DNA of 64,000 nt, from contig CANJRX010000009.1 in the NCBI GenBank assembly GCA_947476895.1, forward strand, positions 1 to 64,000, in the 5' to 3' direction. Source of the DNA: Fidelibacterota bacterium (GTDB taxonomy: Bacteria; Pseudomonadota; Alphaproteobacteria; Rhodospirillales; Rhodospirillaceae). Positions within the stretch are counted from its first letter, which is position 1; every line of letters begins with the position of its first letter. Of the stretch, positions 28,960 through 37,817 are shown one piece after another. Position numbers and translations under genes: made by a program. The notes beneath the pieces were generated by a model. It saw only the letters and a list, made by a program, of their open reading frames with translations. It had not been told where the DNA came from and did no database searches.

Positions 28960-30357
28960 CTACTCGGCGTCTTTCGCCTTTTTGGCCTTTGCCTTCTTCT
29001 TCGGCTTAGCGTCAGCCTTCTCGGCTGTTTCGCCTTCATCATCGGGGTCACGCATCAACTCGTCCAAGCTGACTTCGTTGTCGGTGACTTTGACTTTGCC
29101 GAAGATGAAATCCACGACCTTCTCTTCGAAGATCGGGGCGCGCAGCGATTCCAGCGCTTGGGGGTTCTTTTGGTAATACTCGAACACCATCTGTTCCTGG
29201 CCCGGGTAGCGCATGGCTTCCTGGGTCAAGGCGCGGGTCAGGTCGTCTTGCGACACCTGGACACCGTTTTTCTGCCCGACATCCGACAGTAACAGCCCCA
29301 AACGCACGCGGCGCTCGGCGATACCACGGTATTCGGCTTTCAATTCATCTTCGCTCTTGTTGGCATCTTCGGCGTCCAGCTGGCCGGACTTCAAGACTTG
29401 GTCCATCTGACGCCAGATAGCTTCAAACTCGATGTCCACCATGCCTTGCGGCACGTCAAAAGTGTTGCCGTCGGACAGCTTGTCCAACAGTTCACGCTTC
29501 ATACGCAGGCGGGAGGCATTGTCATGGCTCTGCTGCAAGAAGCCGCGCATGCGGGTTTTGAAAGCTTCGACGTCCTTATCGCCCATCTGGGTGGCGATTT
29601 CGTCGGTCAGTTCGGGCGTCTTGAAGGACTTGAGTTCCTTCACGTCGACCTTGAATTCAGCCTTTTGACCGGCCAGATCTTTGGCGTGGTATTCTTCCGG
29701 GAACGTGACCTTCAGGTTCACGGTGTCGCCGACTTTGGCGCCGATCAGCTGTTCTTCGAAGCCCGGGATGAAACCGCCCGCGCCCAGTTCAATGGTCGCA
29801 CCCTTGGCGCTGCCGCCCTGGAATTCAACGCCGTCTTTGGTGCCGACAAAATCGACAACCAGCGCGTCGCCGTCTTTGGCGCCGCGCGCTTCGGTGACGG
29901 TTTCAGCCGAGCGGCGGCTTTTCAGGAAGTCGCCGATGGCCTTGTCCATTTCCTCGTCGCTCACAGGCGCGGTCGGACGGGTCACTTCGATGTTCGAAAG
30001 TTCGGCGCCGGCGATCTCGGGCAGCACTTCCAGCTTCACCGAGAATTCCAGGTCTTTGCCTTCTTCGAAGCTCACCAGTTCGACCTTGGGCTGCAAAGCG
30101 GGCTTCAGCGACTTTTCAGTCAGCGCCGCCTGGGTCGACTCATTGATGGTGCTCTCGAGAATTTCGCCGCGCACGGAATCGCCGAAGCGCGACTTCAAAA
30201 GTTTCATGGGCACCTTGCCCGGGCGGAAGCCCGGCATGCGCACCTGCTGACCGACTTCGGTCAGGCGCGAATTGATGCGCTGTTCGATGGATGTCGCCGG
30301 GACTACGACATTGAATTCGCGGGTGAGACCCTCGGTGTTCTTATCGATGACTTGCAT
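28960..30357 (-). CDS. tig: trigger factor (ribosome-associated chaperone)
   Basis: A prolyl isomerase/chaperone that meets nascent chains at the ribosome exit. The 465-residue product has the ribosome-binding N-domain with the signature MPGFRPGKVPMKLLKSRFG (about 39-57, including the family GFRPGKVP), the FKBP-like domain (about 160-245, EEYHAKDLAGQKAEFKV), and a helical C-domain. The last 30 residues form a Lys/Asp/Ala-rich tail (KPKKKAKAKKAKD). It is transcribed in the same direction as clpP, with tRNA-Leu just upstream. Confidence 0.96.
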   Translation of the reverse strand: MQVIDKNTEGLTREFNVVVPATSIEQRINSRLTEVGQQVRMPGFRPGKVPMKLLKSRFGDSVRGEILESTINESTQAALTEKSLKPALQPKVELVSFEEGKDLEFSVKLEVLPEIAGAELSNIEVTRPTAPVSDEEMDKAIGDFLKSRRSAETVTEARGAKDGDALVVDFVGTKDGVEFQGGSAKGATIELGAGGFIPGFEEQLIGAKVGDTVNLKVTFPEEYHAKDLAGQKAEFKVDVKELKSFKTPELTDEIATQMGDKDVEAFKTRMRGFLQQSHDNASRLRMKRELLDKLSDGNTFDVPQGMVDIEFEAIWRQMDQVLKSGQLDAEDANKSEDELKAEYRGIAERRVRLGLLLSDVGQKNGVQVSQDDLTRALTQEAMRYPGQEQMVFEYYQKNPQALESLRAPIFEEKVVDFIFGKVKVTDNEVSLDELMRDPDDEGETAEKADAKPKKKAKAKKAKDAE

Positions 30358-30419
30358 GAAAAACTCGTGATCCCGTGTTGATCGTTAAAACTGTCTCGTC
30401 CTCAGCCACGTCGTGGTCT

Positions 30420-30506
<87 letters not shown>

Positions 30507-30643
30507 CGAAGATGCGGGCGCGATACCGTCCCAGCCTTTTAGGAAGTCGCGCCATTAAAGGATGCGGGTTGATAGCCAATAAGTACTGCCCGGATCAAGC
30601 CCTGTCGGCCCTATCCTGGCGGTATCTTTGGGGTTTCGGGGAT

Positions 30644-32134
30644 TTATAGGGATTCCAGGACCTTGGGCAGGGCTTCCGGCAGGTCTTCGGCGATCAATCC
30701 GCGGCCAAAACGCGCCCCGCAGGCACCGTGCAGCCATACCGCAGCGCACGCAGCCTCCCAGCCCGGCATCCCCTGCACAAGCAGGCCCAAAGCAAAGCCG
30801 GCCAAAACATCTCCCGAACCGGCTGTGGCCAGCCAGGGTGGAGCGTTGTCGGCGATCGCTGCGCGGCCGTCGGGGGCAGCCACCACGGTGTCGGGCCCCT
30901 TCAGAATGACGACCGCGCCGCTTAACGCCGCCGCCGCGCGCGCCTGGGTGAGCTTGTCGCCGGTTTTAGGAATGCTCTTGAACAGGCGCGCGAACTCGCC
31001 GCCGTGGGGCGTCATGATGACGGGCGCTTTTTGTCGCCGGATTGCTTTGAACAATTGATCGGGATCGTCTTCGAAACTGGTCAGCGCATCAGCATCCAGA
31101 ACCACCGCGCGTTCGGCATGAAGAATTTTCACGACGCGCACGGCCGTCTCGGGACCAACGCCCGCACCCGGCCCGATCAACACGCCGTTACGGCGACGAT
31201 CCGCGAGTAAGGCGTCAAGCGATTCAACACTGTCGGCGGCAGTGACAAACACGCCCGCCGCATCGGCCGCATAAATCGGCACAACGCTCGCGGGTACGGC
31301 CATTGTGATAACGCCCGCCCCTGCCCGCCTTGCGCCCCGCGCGGCCAGCCGTGCTGCGCCAGTGGTGGCAGCACTACCGATAATAACGCCGTGACCGCGC
31401 GAGTATTTATGATCCTGCCAGCCCGGCTGCGGCAGCGCCCAAAGGCCGGGCGTGTTATGGAATGTTGTCGGCGCGATTTTGTCGAACACCGTTTCCGGAA
31501 TGCCGATGTCCGCGACGACAACATCACCGCACAACGCACGGCCCGGATACAAAAAGTGCGCCGGCTTGCGGCGGAAGAACGTCACAGTCGCCACGCACTG
31601 AGGCGCCACACCGGGTTCGGTGTCGGTGGGAAGCACAAGGCCCGTATCGCCCGCGACACCGCTCGGCACATCGACCGCGACGCAGGTGAGTTTGTCAGCG
31701 TTGATGCGTTCCACCACCGCCCGCACTGCGCCGCTTAATCCGCGCGTAAGACCCGCACCGAAAATCGCATCAACCACCAGCGTGCGGCCTTCTAGAACGT
31801 CAGGCGCGAGCGGTAGAATTGCACCGCGCCATTTTTTGGCATTGAGGGCGGCGTCTCCGCGCAGCTCAGTCACAGGTCCCAGAAGCGCCAGACGAACGTC
31901 GCAACCCGCTTCGGCCAATAGCCGCGCGATCACAAAGCCGTCGCCGCCGTTGTTGCCCGGACCACACAGGACAGCTACAGGCTGCCGCTCCCAGCGTTCC
32001 TTGATCAGGCGTGCCACCGCCGCACCCGCCGCTTCCATCAAATCCCAGCTGGCGACGCCGCGCGCTTCGGCAGCCTTATCGGCCGCATACATCTCGGCAA
32101 CACTCAGCACAACATTTGAAAAGGGCGCGGTCAT
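30644..32134 (-). CDS. nnr: bifunctional NAD(P)H-hydrate repair enzyme
   Basis: This enzyme repairs hydrated NADH/NADPH. The N-terminal YjeF domain (about 1-215) is the epimerase, with CGPGNNGGDGFVIAR near 57-71. The C-terminal ribokinase-like domain (about 225-496) is the ADP/ATP-dependent dehydratase, with HGVIIGSAATTGAARLAARGA near 250, TPHGGEFARLF near 375 and the nucleotide motif TAGSGDVLAG near 446. The 496-residue fused form matches E. coli Nnr. It is divergent from dadA, with about 95 bases between the starts. Confidence 0.95.
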   Translation of the reverse strand: MTAPFSNVVLSVAEMYAADKAAEARGVASWDLMEAAGAAVARLIKERWERQPVAVLCGPGNNGGDGFVIARLLAEAGCDVRLALLGPVTELRGDAALNAKKWRGAILPLAPDVLEGRTLVVDAIFGAGLTRGLSGAVRAVVERINADKLTCVAVDVPSGVAGDTGLVLPTDTEPGVAPQCVATVTFFRRKPAHFLYPGRALCGDVVVADIGIPETVFDKIAPTTFHNTPGLWALPQPGWQDHKYSRGHGVIIGSAATTGAARLAARGARRAGAGVITMAVPASVVPIYAADAAGVFVTAADSVESLDALLADRRRNGVLIGPGAGVGPETAVRVVKILHAERAVVLDADALTSFEDDPDQLFKAIRRQKAPVIMTPHGGEFARLFKSIPKTGDKLTQARAAAALSGAVVILKGPDTVVAAPDGRAAIADNAPPWLATAGSGDVLAGFALGLLVQGMPGWEAACAAVWLHGACGARFGRGLIAEDLPEALPKVLESL

Positions 32135-32229
32135 ATTTCTCGCAAGCAGCTTCTAGCGGATGGGGTTGATCGACTATACCTTGGCCCCATGATCCTTGAG
32201 CAACCAAATCATAACGCGGACCCACACCT

Positions 32230-33489
32230 GTGAAGATCGTCGTTCTCGGTGCGGGCGTCGTCGGCACGGCCACGGCTTATTTTTTGGCCGAGGACGGCCA
32301 TCAGGTCACGGTCCTCGACCGCCAGCCTGCGCCCGGTTTGGAAACCAGCTTTGCGAACGGTGCGCAGATTTCCGCCTGTCACGCTAAACCCTGGGCCGCG
32401 CCACATGTGCCGGGCCAGGCGTTCTTGTGGATGTTCAAGCCCGACGCGCCGTTGTTGTTCCGGCCCTGGCGCTGGGATCCGTCGCTATGGAGCTGGGGCC
32501 TCAAGTTCCTGCGCAACTGCACGAGCGACCGCCTGCGCACAAACATGGAGCGCACGCTGCGCGTTGCCCTTTACAGCCGCGCCGTGCTGAAGGCGCTGCG
32601 TCAGAAAACCAACATTCAGTATGACCAGATCACGCAAGGCATCTTGCACATCTACCGCACGCCGGCCGAATTCGCCGAGGGCCGCCACACCGCCGCGCAA
32701 CTGGCGGCCATGGGATTGCCGCAAGATGTTTTGACGCCCGCGGAGTGCGCGAAAGTGGAACCCGCCCTCGCCCATGCGGCCAGAACCGATCTTGAAGGCG
32801 GCTTGCTCAGTCCCGAAGACGAAAGCGGCGACGCGCAGAAGTTCACGACGGAACTCGCGAAGCTCGCAGCGGCGCGCGGTGTGATCTTCAAGGGCGGCGT
32901 GACGATCCGCCGCATCGAAGCGTCTAAAGGACAAATCTCGCGCGTGATCACTGATCAGGGCGACGAGACCGGCGACGCTTATGTTTTGGCTATGGGCAGC
33001 TACAGCCCCCACTTCGCGCGCGATCTAGATCTCGCGCTGCCGATCTATCCTGCGAAGGGTTATTCCATCACCGTCGATATCGACAATCCGGCCGCCGCGC
33101 CCAGCGTCAGCATCACCGATGAGACCAGCTTCATGGTGTTCTCGCGCCTCGGCAACAAACTGCGCGTCGCGGGCACGGCGGAGTTGGCGGGCTGGAACAC
33201 CGATCTCGATCCGCGCCGCGTCGAACCTTTAGTGCGCAACGCGAGAAGCCTATTCCCCGAGGCATCGAACTATAAAGACCTCCACGCCTGGAGCGGCCTG
33301 CGCCCAACGACCCCGGACTCCGTTCCCATTCTTGGCGCGACCCCCTACGCGAATTTATTCCTAAACACCGGTCACGGCACGCTGGGTTGGACGATGGCCT
33401 GCGGCTCGGGACGCGTCATTGCTGATTTGATTGCGGGCCGTAAGCCGGAGATTGATCTCGAAGGTCTCGGCCTAGATCGCTTTGCGTAA
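32230..33489 (+). CDS. dadA: D-amino acid dehydrogenase, small-subunit type
   Basis: An FAD enzyme of the inner membrane face that oxidises D-amino acids (typically D-alanine) to keto acids and feeds electrons to the respiratory chain. The 419 residues open with the dinucleotide fold VVLGAGVVGTATAYFLAEDG (about 4-23), then the DadA-typical SFANGAQISACHAKPWAAPHVP (about 43-64), and end with the FAD-binding stretch GLRPTTPDSVPILG and NTGHGTLGWTMACGSG (about 355-400). The start codon is GTG with no obvious ribosome-binding site. No alanine racemase (dadX) is adjacent. It converges on the peroxiredoxin gene with an 18-base overlap. Confidence 0.9.
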   Translation: MKIVVLGAGVVGTATAYFLAEDGHQVTVLDRQPAPGLETSFANGAQISACHAKPWAAPHVPGQAFLWMFKPDAPLLFRPWRWDPSLWSWGLKFLRNCTSDRLRTNMERTLRVALYSRAVLKALRQKTNIQYDQITQGILHIYRTPAEFAEGRHTAAQLAAMGLPQDVLTPAECAKVEPALAHAARTDLEGGLLSPEDESGDAQKFTTELAKLAAARGVIFKGGVTIRRIEASKGQISRVITDQGDETGDAYVLAMGSYSPHFARDLDLALPIYPAKGYSITVDIDNPAAAPSVSITDETSFMVFSRLGNKLRVAGTAELAGWNTDLDPRRVEPLVRNARSLFPEASNYKDLHAWSGLRPTTPDSVPILGATPYANLFLNTGHGTLGWTMACGSGRVIADLIAGRKPEIDLEGLGLDRFA

Positions 33490-34032
33490 CCACGCCATAA
33501 CGTCATCTGCGTTACGATCCGGCGGAAATACCGGATAGAACACATGTTCAATCACGCCGTCTTTGATGATTAGCGTGAAGCGTTTGAGCAACGTCAGGCC
33601 TGACGTCTCGAACGTCGGCAGTTTCAGCGCACGCGTCAGCGCCATATTGTCATCCGACAAAATCGCGAACGGTAAATGCAAACGCTCGGCGGCTTCGCGC
33701 TGATAGTCGTTGCTTTGCGTAGAAAGACCGAAGACCTCCAAAACCCCCAGCGCTTTAAGTTCTGCATAATGATCACGGAAGGCGCAGCTTTGCGGCGTAC
33801 AACCGCGAGCGCCGGGGATCATGTCCCAGCCGTCGAGCAATGCGATGCCGGGTTTGCCAGTCCTTGGATAAGCGTAGACCACGATACGGCTAGGAAGGCT
33901 CGCAAGGTCCACCGTACGGCCATCGGTGGCGGGTAAATTCACTGCGGGCATTTTCATGCCGGGTAAATGCGCCGTCGCCCCGTCATCAACGGGCGCTGGA
34001 ATTGTCGACCAGTCTGGCGCCTCGGCCGGCAT
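33472..34032 (-). CDS. peroxiredoxin (PrxQ/BCP-like)
   Basis: A thiol peroxidase of the AhpC/TSA superfamily. The 186-residue product has VVYAYPRTGKPG near 51-62 and the redox site GCTPQSCAFRDH with Cys78 and Cys83 four residues apart, the spacing of PrxQ/BCP proteins in which peroxidatic and resolving cysteines form an intramolecular disulfide. The downstream segment with FETSG, TLLKRFTLIIKDGVIEHVFYPVFPP matches the fold. Its ATG shares a base with the stop of an upstream 65-codon Cys-rich gene (TAATG), so the two are co-translated. Peroxide specificity and reductant are not visible. Confidence 0.88.
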   Translation of the reverse strand: MPAEAPDWSTIPAPVDDGATAHLPGMKMPAVNLPATDGRTVDLASLPSRIVVYAYPRTGKPGIALLDGWDMIPGARGCTPQSCAFRDHYAELKALGVLEVFGLSTQSNDYQREAAERLHLPFAILSDDNMALTRALKLPTFETSGLTLLKRFTLIIKDGVIEHVFYPVFPPDRNADDVMAWLRKAI

Positions 34033-34229
34033 TAGAAGTTCAGTGGCGGCGGAACGTTACCGTAACCGCAATCGCATTCGTCGGAAGGTTTTGAGACCCG
34101 CGCCACCAAGGGCGAGCCCTTCACGCGCGGATCACTCGGTTCCCAGCGGAACTCTGCGTCGCATTTACCACAGACCTGCACCGGCGGCAGTTGCGGCGAA
34201 TTACGGCCATCGGTCGGTTTAGGCGGCAT
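34032..34229 (-). CDS. small Cys-rich (zinc-ribbon-like) protein
   Basis: A 65-residue protein of unknown function. It carries CGKC at residues 20-23 and CDCG at 52-55, so four cysteines in two pairs that could bind zinc or iron, with Pro-rich ends and no membrane segment. Its stop overlaps the peroxiredoxin start (TAATG), which argues for a real, co-translated gene. A redox-linked or metal-binding role beside the peroxiredoxin is inference only. The neighbouring gene on the other side (GNAT) is divergent. Confidence 0.65.
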   Translation of the reverse strand: MPPKPTDGRNSPQLPPVQVCGKCDAEFRWEPSDPRVKGSPLVARVSKPSDECDCGYGNVPPPLNF

Positions 34230-34319
34230 CGTTGAACCCTCTTATTGCAACGGACGTCTTGAATATACGCGAACTCGCCCCAAATTGCGTGGGGTTGAAT
34301 GCAAGGGTACTGTCCAGCC

Positions 34320-34778
34320 ATGGACATTACGCTGCGCCCCGCCCAAGAAACCGACTTCGCCTTTTGCTGGGGCATTTACGCCGCGGAAAGTGCCGGACTG
34401 CTTCATGCCCTCAACGTCGATAAAGCCTCCCAGGGGGAATACTTTCGAAAACGCTGGAGCGCCCGTGAAGCCAGGATCATCGCATTGGATGGCGCAGACA
34501 TCGGCTGGCTGCAAACCCGACTTCAGGACGGCGCACTGTTTCTCGCGCAGTTCTTTATCGACCCGGCTTTTCAGAACCGTGGCATCGGAACTGTTGTGAT
34601 GAAGCGCCTGTTGCAAGAGAACGCCAGCCAAGCCATGACGCTCGAAGTGGTGCGGATCAATCCCGCGCAAAGGCTTTATAAACGGCTGGGATTTTACGTC
34701 ACCCGCGAAGACGAGGCTAACGCCTATATGCGCCGCGAACCGGGCATCACCGCCCCTATCGCCAACCTGAGAGGCTAA
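34320..34778 (+). CDS. GNAT-family N-acetyltransferase
   Basis: A small acetyl-CoA-dependent acyltransferase with unknown acceptor. The protein (152 residues from the ATG at 34320) begins MDITLRPAQETDFAFCW, a typical GNAT first strand, and has motif A FFIDPAFQNRGIGTVVMKRLL (about 83-103) with the pyrophosphate loop Q-x-x-G-I-G, then VVRINPAQRLYKRLGFYVT (about 113-131). I prefer this start to one 21 bases upstream, because the latter adds residues outside the domain. The next gene starts 2 bases after the stop. Confidence 0.87.
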   Translation: MDITLRPAQETDFAFCWGIYAAESAGLLHALNVDKASQGEYFRKRWSAREARIIALDGADIGWLQTRLQDGALFLAQFFIDPAFQNRGIGTVVMKRLLQENASQAMTLEVVRINPAQRLYKRLGFYVTREDEANAYMRREPGITAPIANLRG

Positions 34779-34780
34779 CG

Positions 34781-35203
34781 ATGTTTAGTTTTTTCGACAT
34801 CTTCGGTGGCAGCAAGCGGCGCTCGGCGCTGCAGGTCTTCGACCGCACCCTTGGGCAACTTGAGGTCAATCCAGCTTACGTCGACGACGGTATGCGCTTT
34901 GCGGTCTACAAATGGGCCAATCTACTGTCCGCAGAGAACGGCGCGGCGCACGACTATCTGATGCGTGAAGCGGCTGCCCTCATTTCGTTCTGCGTGCTCG
35001 GCCCCGCGGAGACGGAAGTCCTTTGGGGACCCGAGGTGCGCGCGGAACGTGAAGCGCGTTTCGACGGCGTGATCGCACGCGGCGAGGAAGAAACCTTCGA
35101 CGCCCTCGTGATTAAACTCACGCTCGCAAAGAATATCGCCGCGCCCGACATTCGCGCGCGCGTGGCCTTGGAAACTGAAGAAGAGAAAACGCCCACGCCT
35201 TAG
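34781..35203 (+). CDS. hypothetical protein, co-transcribed with a GNAT enzyme
   Basis: I do not recognise this 140-residue protein. It has no signal peptide or membrane helix, is predicted mostly helical and acidic (VLWGPEVRAEREARFDGVIARGEEETFDALVIKL around 81-114), and ends in a Glu/Pro-rich tail. It starts 2 bases after the GNAT gene, preceded by GAGAGG, so both are almost certainly on one transcript. The 3' end overlaps the convergent gene by 4 bases. Confidence 0.65.
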   Translation: MFSFFDIFGGSKRRSALQVFDRTLGQLEVNPAYVDDGMRFAVYKWANLLSAENGAAHDYLMREAAALISFCVLGPAETEVLWGPEVRAEREARFDGVIARGEEETFDALVIKLTLAKNIAAPDIRARVALETEEEKTPTP

Positions 35204-35862
35204 TGGGTCTTGCGTTCCACCAGATTGCCGCGCTCGCCGAAGCCGAGCGCCATGCATTCCACGCCCATCTCGCCGTTCTTGCCGGGCTTGGGAATTCCCA
35301 TCACCACTGAGGGTGTCTCGGCATAGAGGCGGTAGACAATCTGCGGCAACCAGATGTCCTGAGTTGGCACGCTTGAGCCAACCTTCTCGTAAGCCTCGCG
35401 GCTCGCGAAGAATTGCGCGGCGCCACCGCCGACCGAAGCTTTGCCTACAATTACCGCTAACGGATAACCGGGATGTTCAAGATATTCTTGAGCGTCGCGA
35501 ATAACGATGCCGCCACCGTCGCCGCTTTTCCGCGTGATCAGAATAACGCGCGGCATTTTTCCGGCGGCCGCTTCGTTCGCGAACTTCTCGCGCACGGCTG
35601 CAGCGGCAATCCAGCGCACATTATCGCGGAAGTAGCCTTTGGCATTGGGCTTGCTGAAATAGCGCCAGAGAAAATCGTAAGCCAGCTCGCGGCGCGCTTC
35701 GGCGTCACTCATATCGGCTTCGGCGAATTTCAACGCCGGCAGCATGAAATGATCGGCGGCGTAGTCGAAGTCTTCGGGCGAGAGGTACGTGAAGCCAAAG
35801 CCCTCGTCTTCAACCACGTTGAGAAGGATCAGATCGGGATGGCGGCGGGTGCTTTTAGACAC
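35200..35862 (-). CDS. hypothetical protein, 220 residues
   Basis: I do not recognise this gene. A TTG at 35925 is a possible start, but the GTG at 35862 is better: AAAGGA lies 4 bases upstream, and the protein then begins MSKSTRRHPDLILLNVVEDEG. The body is soluble, with alternating strands and helices: AYDFLWRYFSKPNAKGYFRDNVRWIAAAAVREKFA (about 58-92), PRVILITRKSGDGGGIVIRDAQEYL (about 102-126), GYPLAVIVGKASVGGGAAQFF. The strand-Gly-rich pattern could be a nucleotide- or nucleoside-handling fold, but I see no diagnostic motif. It is a lone minus-strand gene between plus-strand genes. Confidence 0.6.
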   Translation of the reverse strand: MSKSTRRHPDLILLNVVEDEGFGFTYLSPEDFDYAADHFMLPALKFAEADMSDAEARRELAYDFLWRYFSKPNAKGYFRDNVRWIAAAAVREKFANEAAAGKMPRVILITRKSGDGGGIVIRDAQEYLEHPGYPLAVIVGKASVGGGAAQFFASREAYEKVGSSVPTQDIWLPQIVYRLYAETPSVVMGIPKPGKNGEMGVECMALGFGERGNLVERKTH

Positions 35863-36051
35863 GCTGTCCTTTGCCGGCTTTGGGCCGCAGTGCTGTTGAA
35901 GACCGCAAAAATCTATACCGATCAAATACTTGGGTCAAATTGTGGCGAGAAAATGGCGGAAAGCCTGGGGTTTTTGGCGGAAGCCCCACGCAACCAGAAT
36001 CCGCATCGTGCGTTCGTACTGTAGGAAAACATACAACATCTGGTAGCACTT

Positions 36052-36726
36052 ATGGCACATGCCGCCTTTTCGCCGAAACCGATCATCGAACCGAAAGTCG
36101 CGATCAGCGCCTTTTTGAAAGACATGACGAAGGCCGCGAAGCGGACTTTCCCAGCTTGGGAAAAGACCCTGGTCGCCGGCTTGGAAGATTGCACGCTGAG
36201 CTACGACCAACGCCGCGCGATTCTGGAAATTCATCCGCTCGACGATTATTACCTCGCCGGCGTCATCGCCCTCGAAGCAGCAAACATCCGCGCGCTGTTC
36301 GCGCCCGACGAAGCCAGTGAGCTGATGAGCGTGCTGGCCGAACACGTTGACGCCGCCGCCGAGCGCACCGACCGCGTGGTTTCGGACATGGTCTTCCTCA
36401 TCGTCAATAAAATCGAACTGGTGCGCGGTATCGACAAGACAAAGCTGCCTTACGACCAAGTGGTGAAAGCCATCCTGCAGCGCCTGGGCGTCGATAAGGT
36501 TGAGGCTACCTGCCATCTGCTGACAGAACCCGCTTATCGCCACTCGCTGGGCGAACCCTTGGCGCTGGGCGTGCCGGATTGGTGGAAGACGTTCCAAAGC
36601 AAATACAAGATCACCGGCGACATCGAAAACGCGCCTCGTGAAATTCGGGTCGAGACGCTTAAGGTTGCGCCGACGCCGCACGTCGAAGCTCCCAAAAAGC
36701 CGCGCCGCGCCGTTGCTTTCGTTTAG
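36052..36726 (+). CDS. hypothetical protein, 224 residues
   Basis: No family recognised. The protein is soluble and largely helical (AFLKDMTKAAKRTFPAWEKTLVAGLEDC, RRAILEIHPLDDYYLAGVIALEAANIRALF, EASELMSVLAEHVDAAAERTDRVVSDMVFLIVNKIELV), with a basic Pro-rich C-terminus (APKKPRRAVAFV). Only one cysteine pair is seen (about residues 47 and 157). It overlaps the convergent aminotransferase gene by 4 bases, and its ribosome-binding site is weak. It could be a regulator or scaffold protein, but nothing in the sequence proves it. Confidence 0.6.
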   Translation: MAHAAFSPKPIIEPKVAISAFLKDMTKAAKRTFPAWEKTLVAGLEDCTLSYDQRRAILEIHPLDDYYLAGVIALEAANIRALFAPDEASELMSVLAEHVDAAAERTDRVVSDMVFLIVNKIELVRGIDKTKLPYDQVVKAILQRLGVDKVEATCHLLTEPAYRHSLGEPLALGVPDWWKTFQSKYKITGDIENAPREIRVETLKVAPTPHVEAPKKPRRAVAFV

Positions 36727-37817
36727 GCTTTTTTGAAAAAGTCGCGGGTGGCGGCGGCGAAAGCTTCCATGTGCTCCATGCGTCCCATGCTCACCCGCAC
36801 CCAGGTGCTTAAGGGATCGAGCTGCGGATTCACCAGGATGAATTTCCCGCGCAAGTGAGACGCGAACTCCACGCTTGAACGTCCCGCATCGAACAGCACG
36901 AAGTTCGTCTGCGTCGGTATGTACTTCAGTTTCATCGAGTCAAGGAACTGACAGGTGAAGGACACACAGCTGCGCACCATTGAGCGGCTGTAGTCCAAAA
37001 ACTCAATGTCCTGATAGCTCGCCAGGGCGGCGCGCAAGCCCATGCGGTTCGGCACCGACATGCGCAGGTCTTCCAGGCGTTTGATGATATCAGCCCGCGC
37101 CAGGCCATAGCCCACGCGCAAACCCGCCATGCCGTGGATTTTCGAGAAGGTTTGGGCAATCAGCACATTCCGCCCCAACTTCACCTGATCGATCATCGTC
37201 ATGTGTTCAGGATCGTCGGCTAGATCGATATAGGCTTCGTCCACTAGCACCAGCGCGCGTTTCGAAACGCTTTCAATGAACTTACGCAGCCGGCCCGCAT
37301 CGACGGCCGTGCCGGTGGGATTGTTAGGGTTGCAGATATAAACCGCGCCGGTCTTGTCCGTGACCTTTGCTTCCATAGCGTTCAGGTCGAGGCGCATGTC
37401 GCTATCGAGATTGACCCACTCCACCTCACCGCCATTACGCGTCGCGTACTGCATCATGGCAAGGAACGTCGGCAGGCCCGCCACGATGTTTTTGCCTCGG
37501 GCGAAAGCAAGACCCGCGATGCGTAAAAGCTCGGTCGAACCTTCGGTGATGATGACATTCTCAGGCTTCAAACCTTCTTTCGCCGCGATCATGCGACGCA
37601 GCGCGAAGACGTCCTCATTGTCATAGGCCCAGCCATCGCTCATCGCCGCCTGCATGGCTTGCTTGGCGTGATCGGAGGGACCATGAGGGTTCTCGTTTAG
37701 ATGCAAGCGGATCGGTGCTTGCGCCGTGGGTGTTGCCGCCTGACCCGGCGCTGCAGCCAGCAGCGCGAACGCACCAGAGCCTTGCATCGCTGTACGGCGT
37801 GAAATGGGCGCGCGCAT
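36723..37817 (-). CDS. HisC-like aminotransferase with a twin-arginine-like leader
   Basis: A fold-type I PLP aminotransferase of the histidinol-phosphate group, 364 residues. Seen: LHLNENPHGPSDHA (about 38-51), NPNNPTGT (163-170), DEAYIDLADD (193-202) and the PLP lysine in QTFSKIHGMAGLRVGYG (Lys226). Unusual is the N-terminus ISRRTAMQGSGAFALLAAAPGQAA, which looks like a Tat signal (RR followed by a hydrophobic stretch and A-x-A-like sites near 28), predicting export already folded with PLP. True HisC is cytosolic, so this is probably not the histidine-pathway enzyme. Its start overlaps the JAMM gene stop (TGATG). Confidence 0.82.
   Translation of the reverse strand: MRAPISRRTAMQGSGAFALLAAAPGQAATPTAQAPIRLHLNENPHGPSDHAKQAMQAAMSDGWAYDNEDVFALRRMIAAKEGLKPENVIITEGSTELLRIAGLAFARGKNIVAGLPTFLAMMQYATRNGGEVEWVNLDSDMRLDLNAMEAKVTDKTGAVYICNPNNPTGTAVDAGRLRKFIESVSKRALVLVDEAYIDLADDPEHMTMIDQVKLGRNVLIAQTFSKIHGMAGLRVGYGLARADIIKRLEDLRMSVPNRMGLRAALASYQDIEFLDYSRSMVRSCVSFTCQFLDSMKLKYIPTQTNFVLFDAGRSSVEFASHLRGKFILVNPQLDPLSTWVRVSMGRMEHMEAFAAATRDFFKKA

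Noticed and set aside
35863-35925. TTG start at 35925 for the 220-residue hypothetical
   Set aside because: No ribosome-binding site. The GTG at 35862 has AAAGGA at a proper distance.
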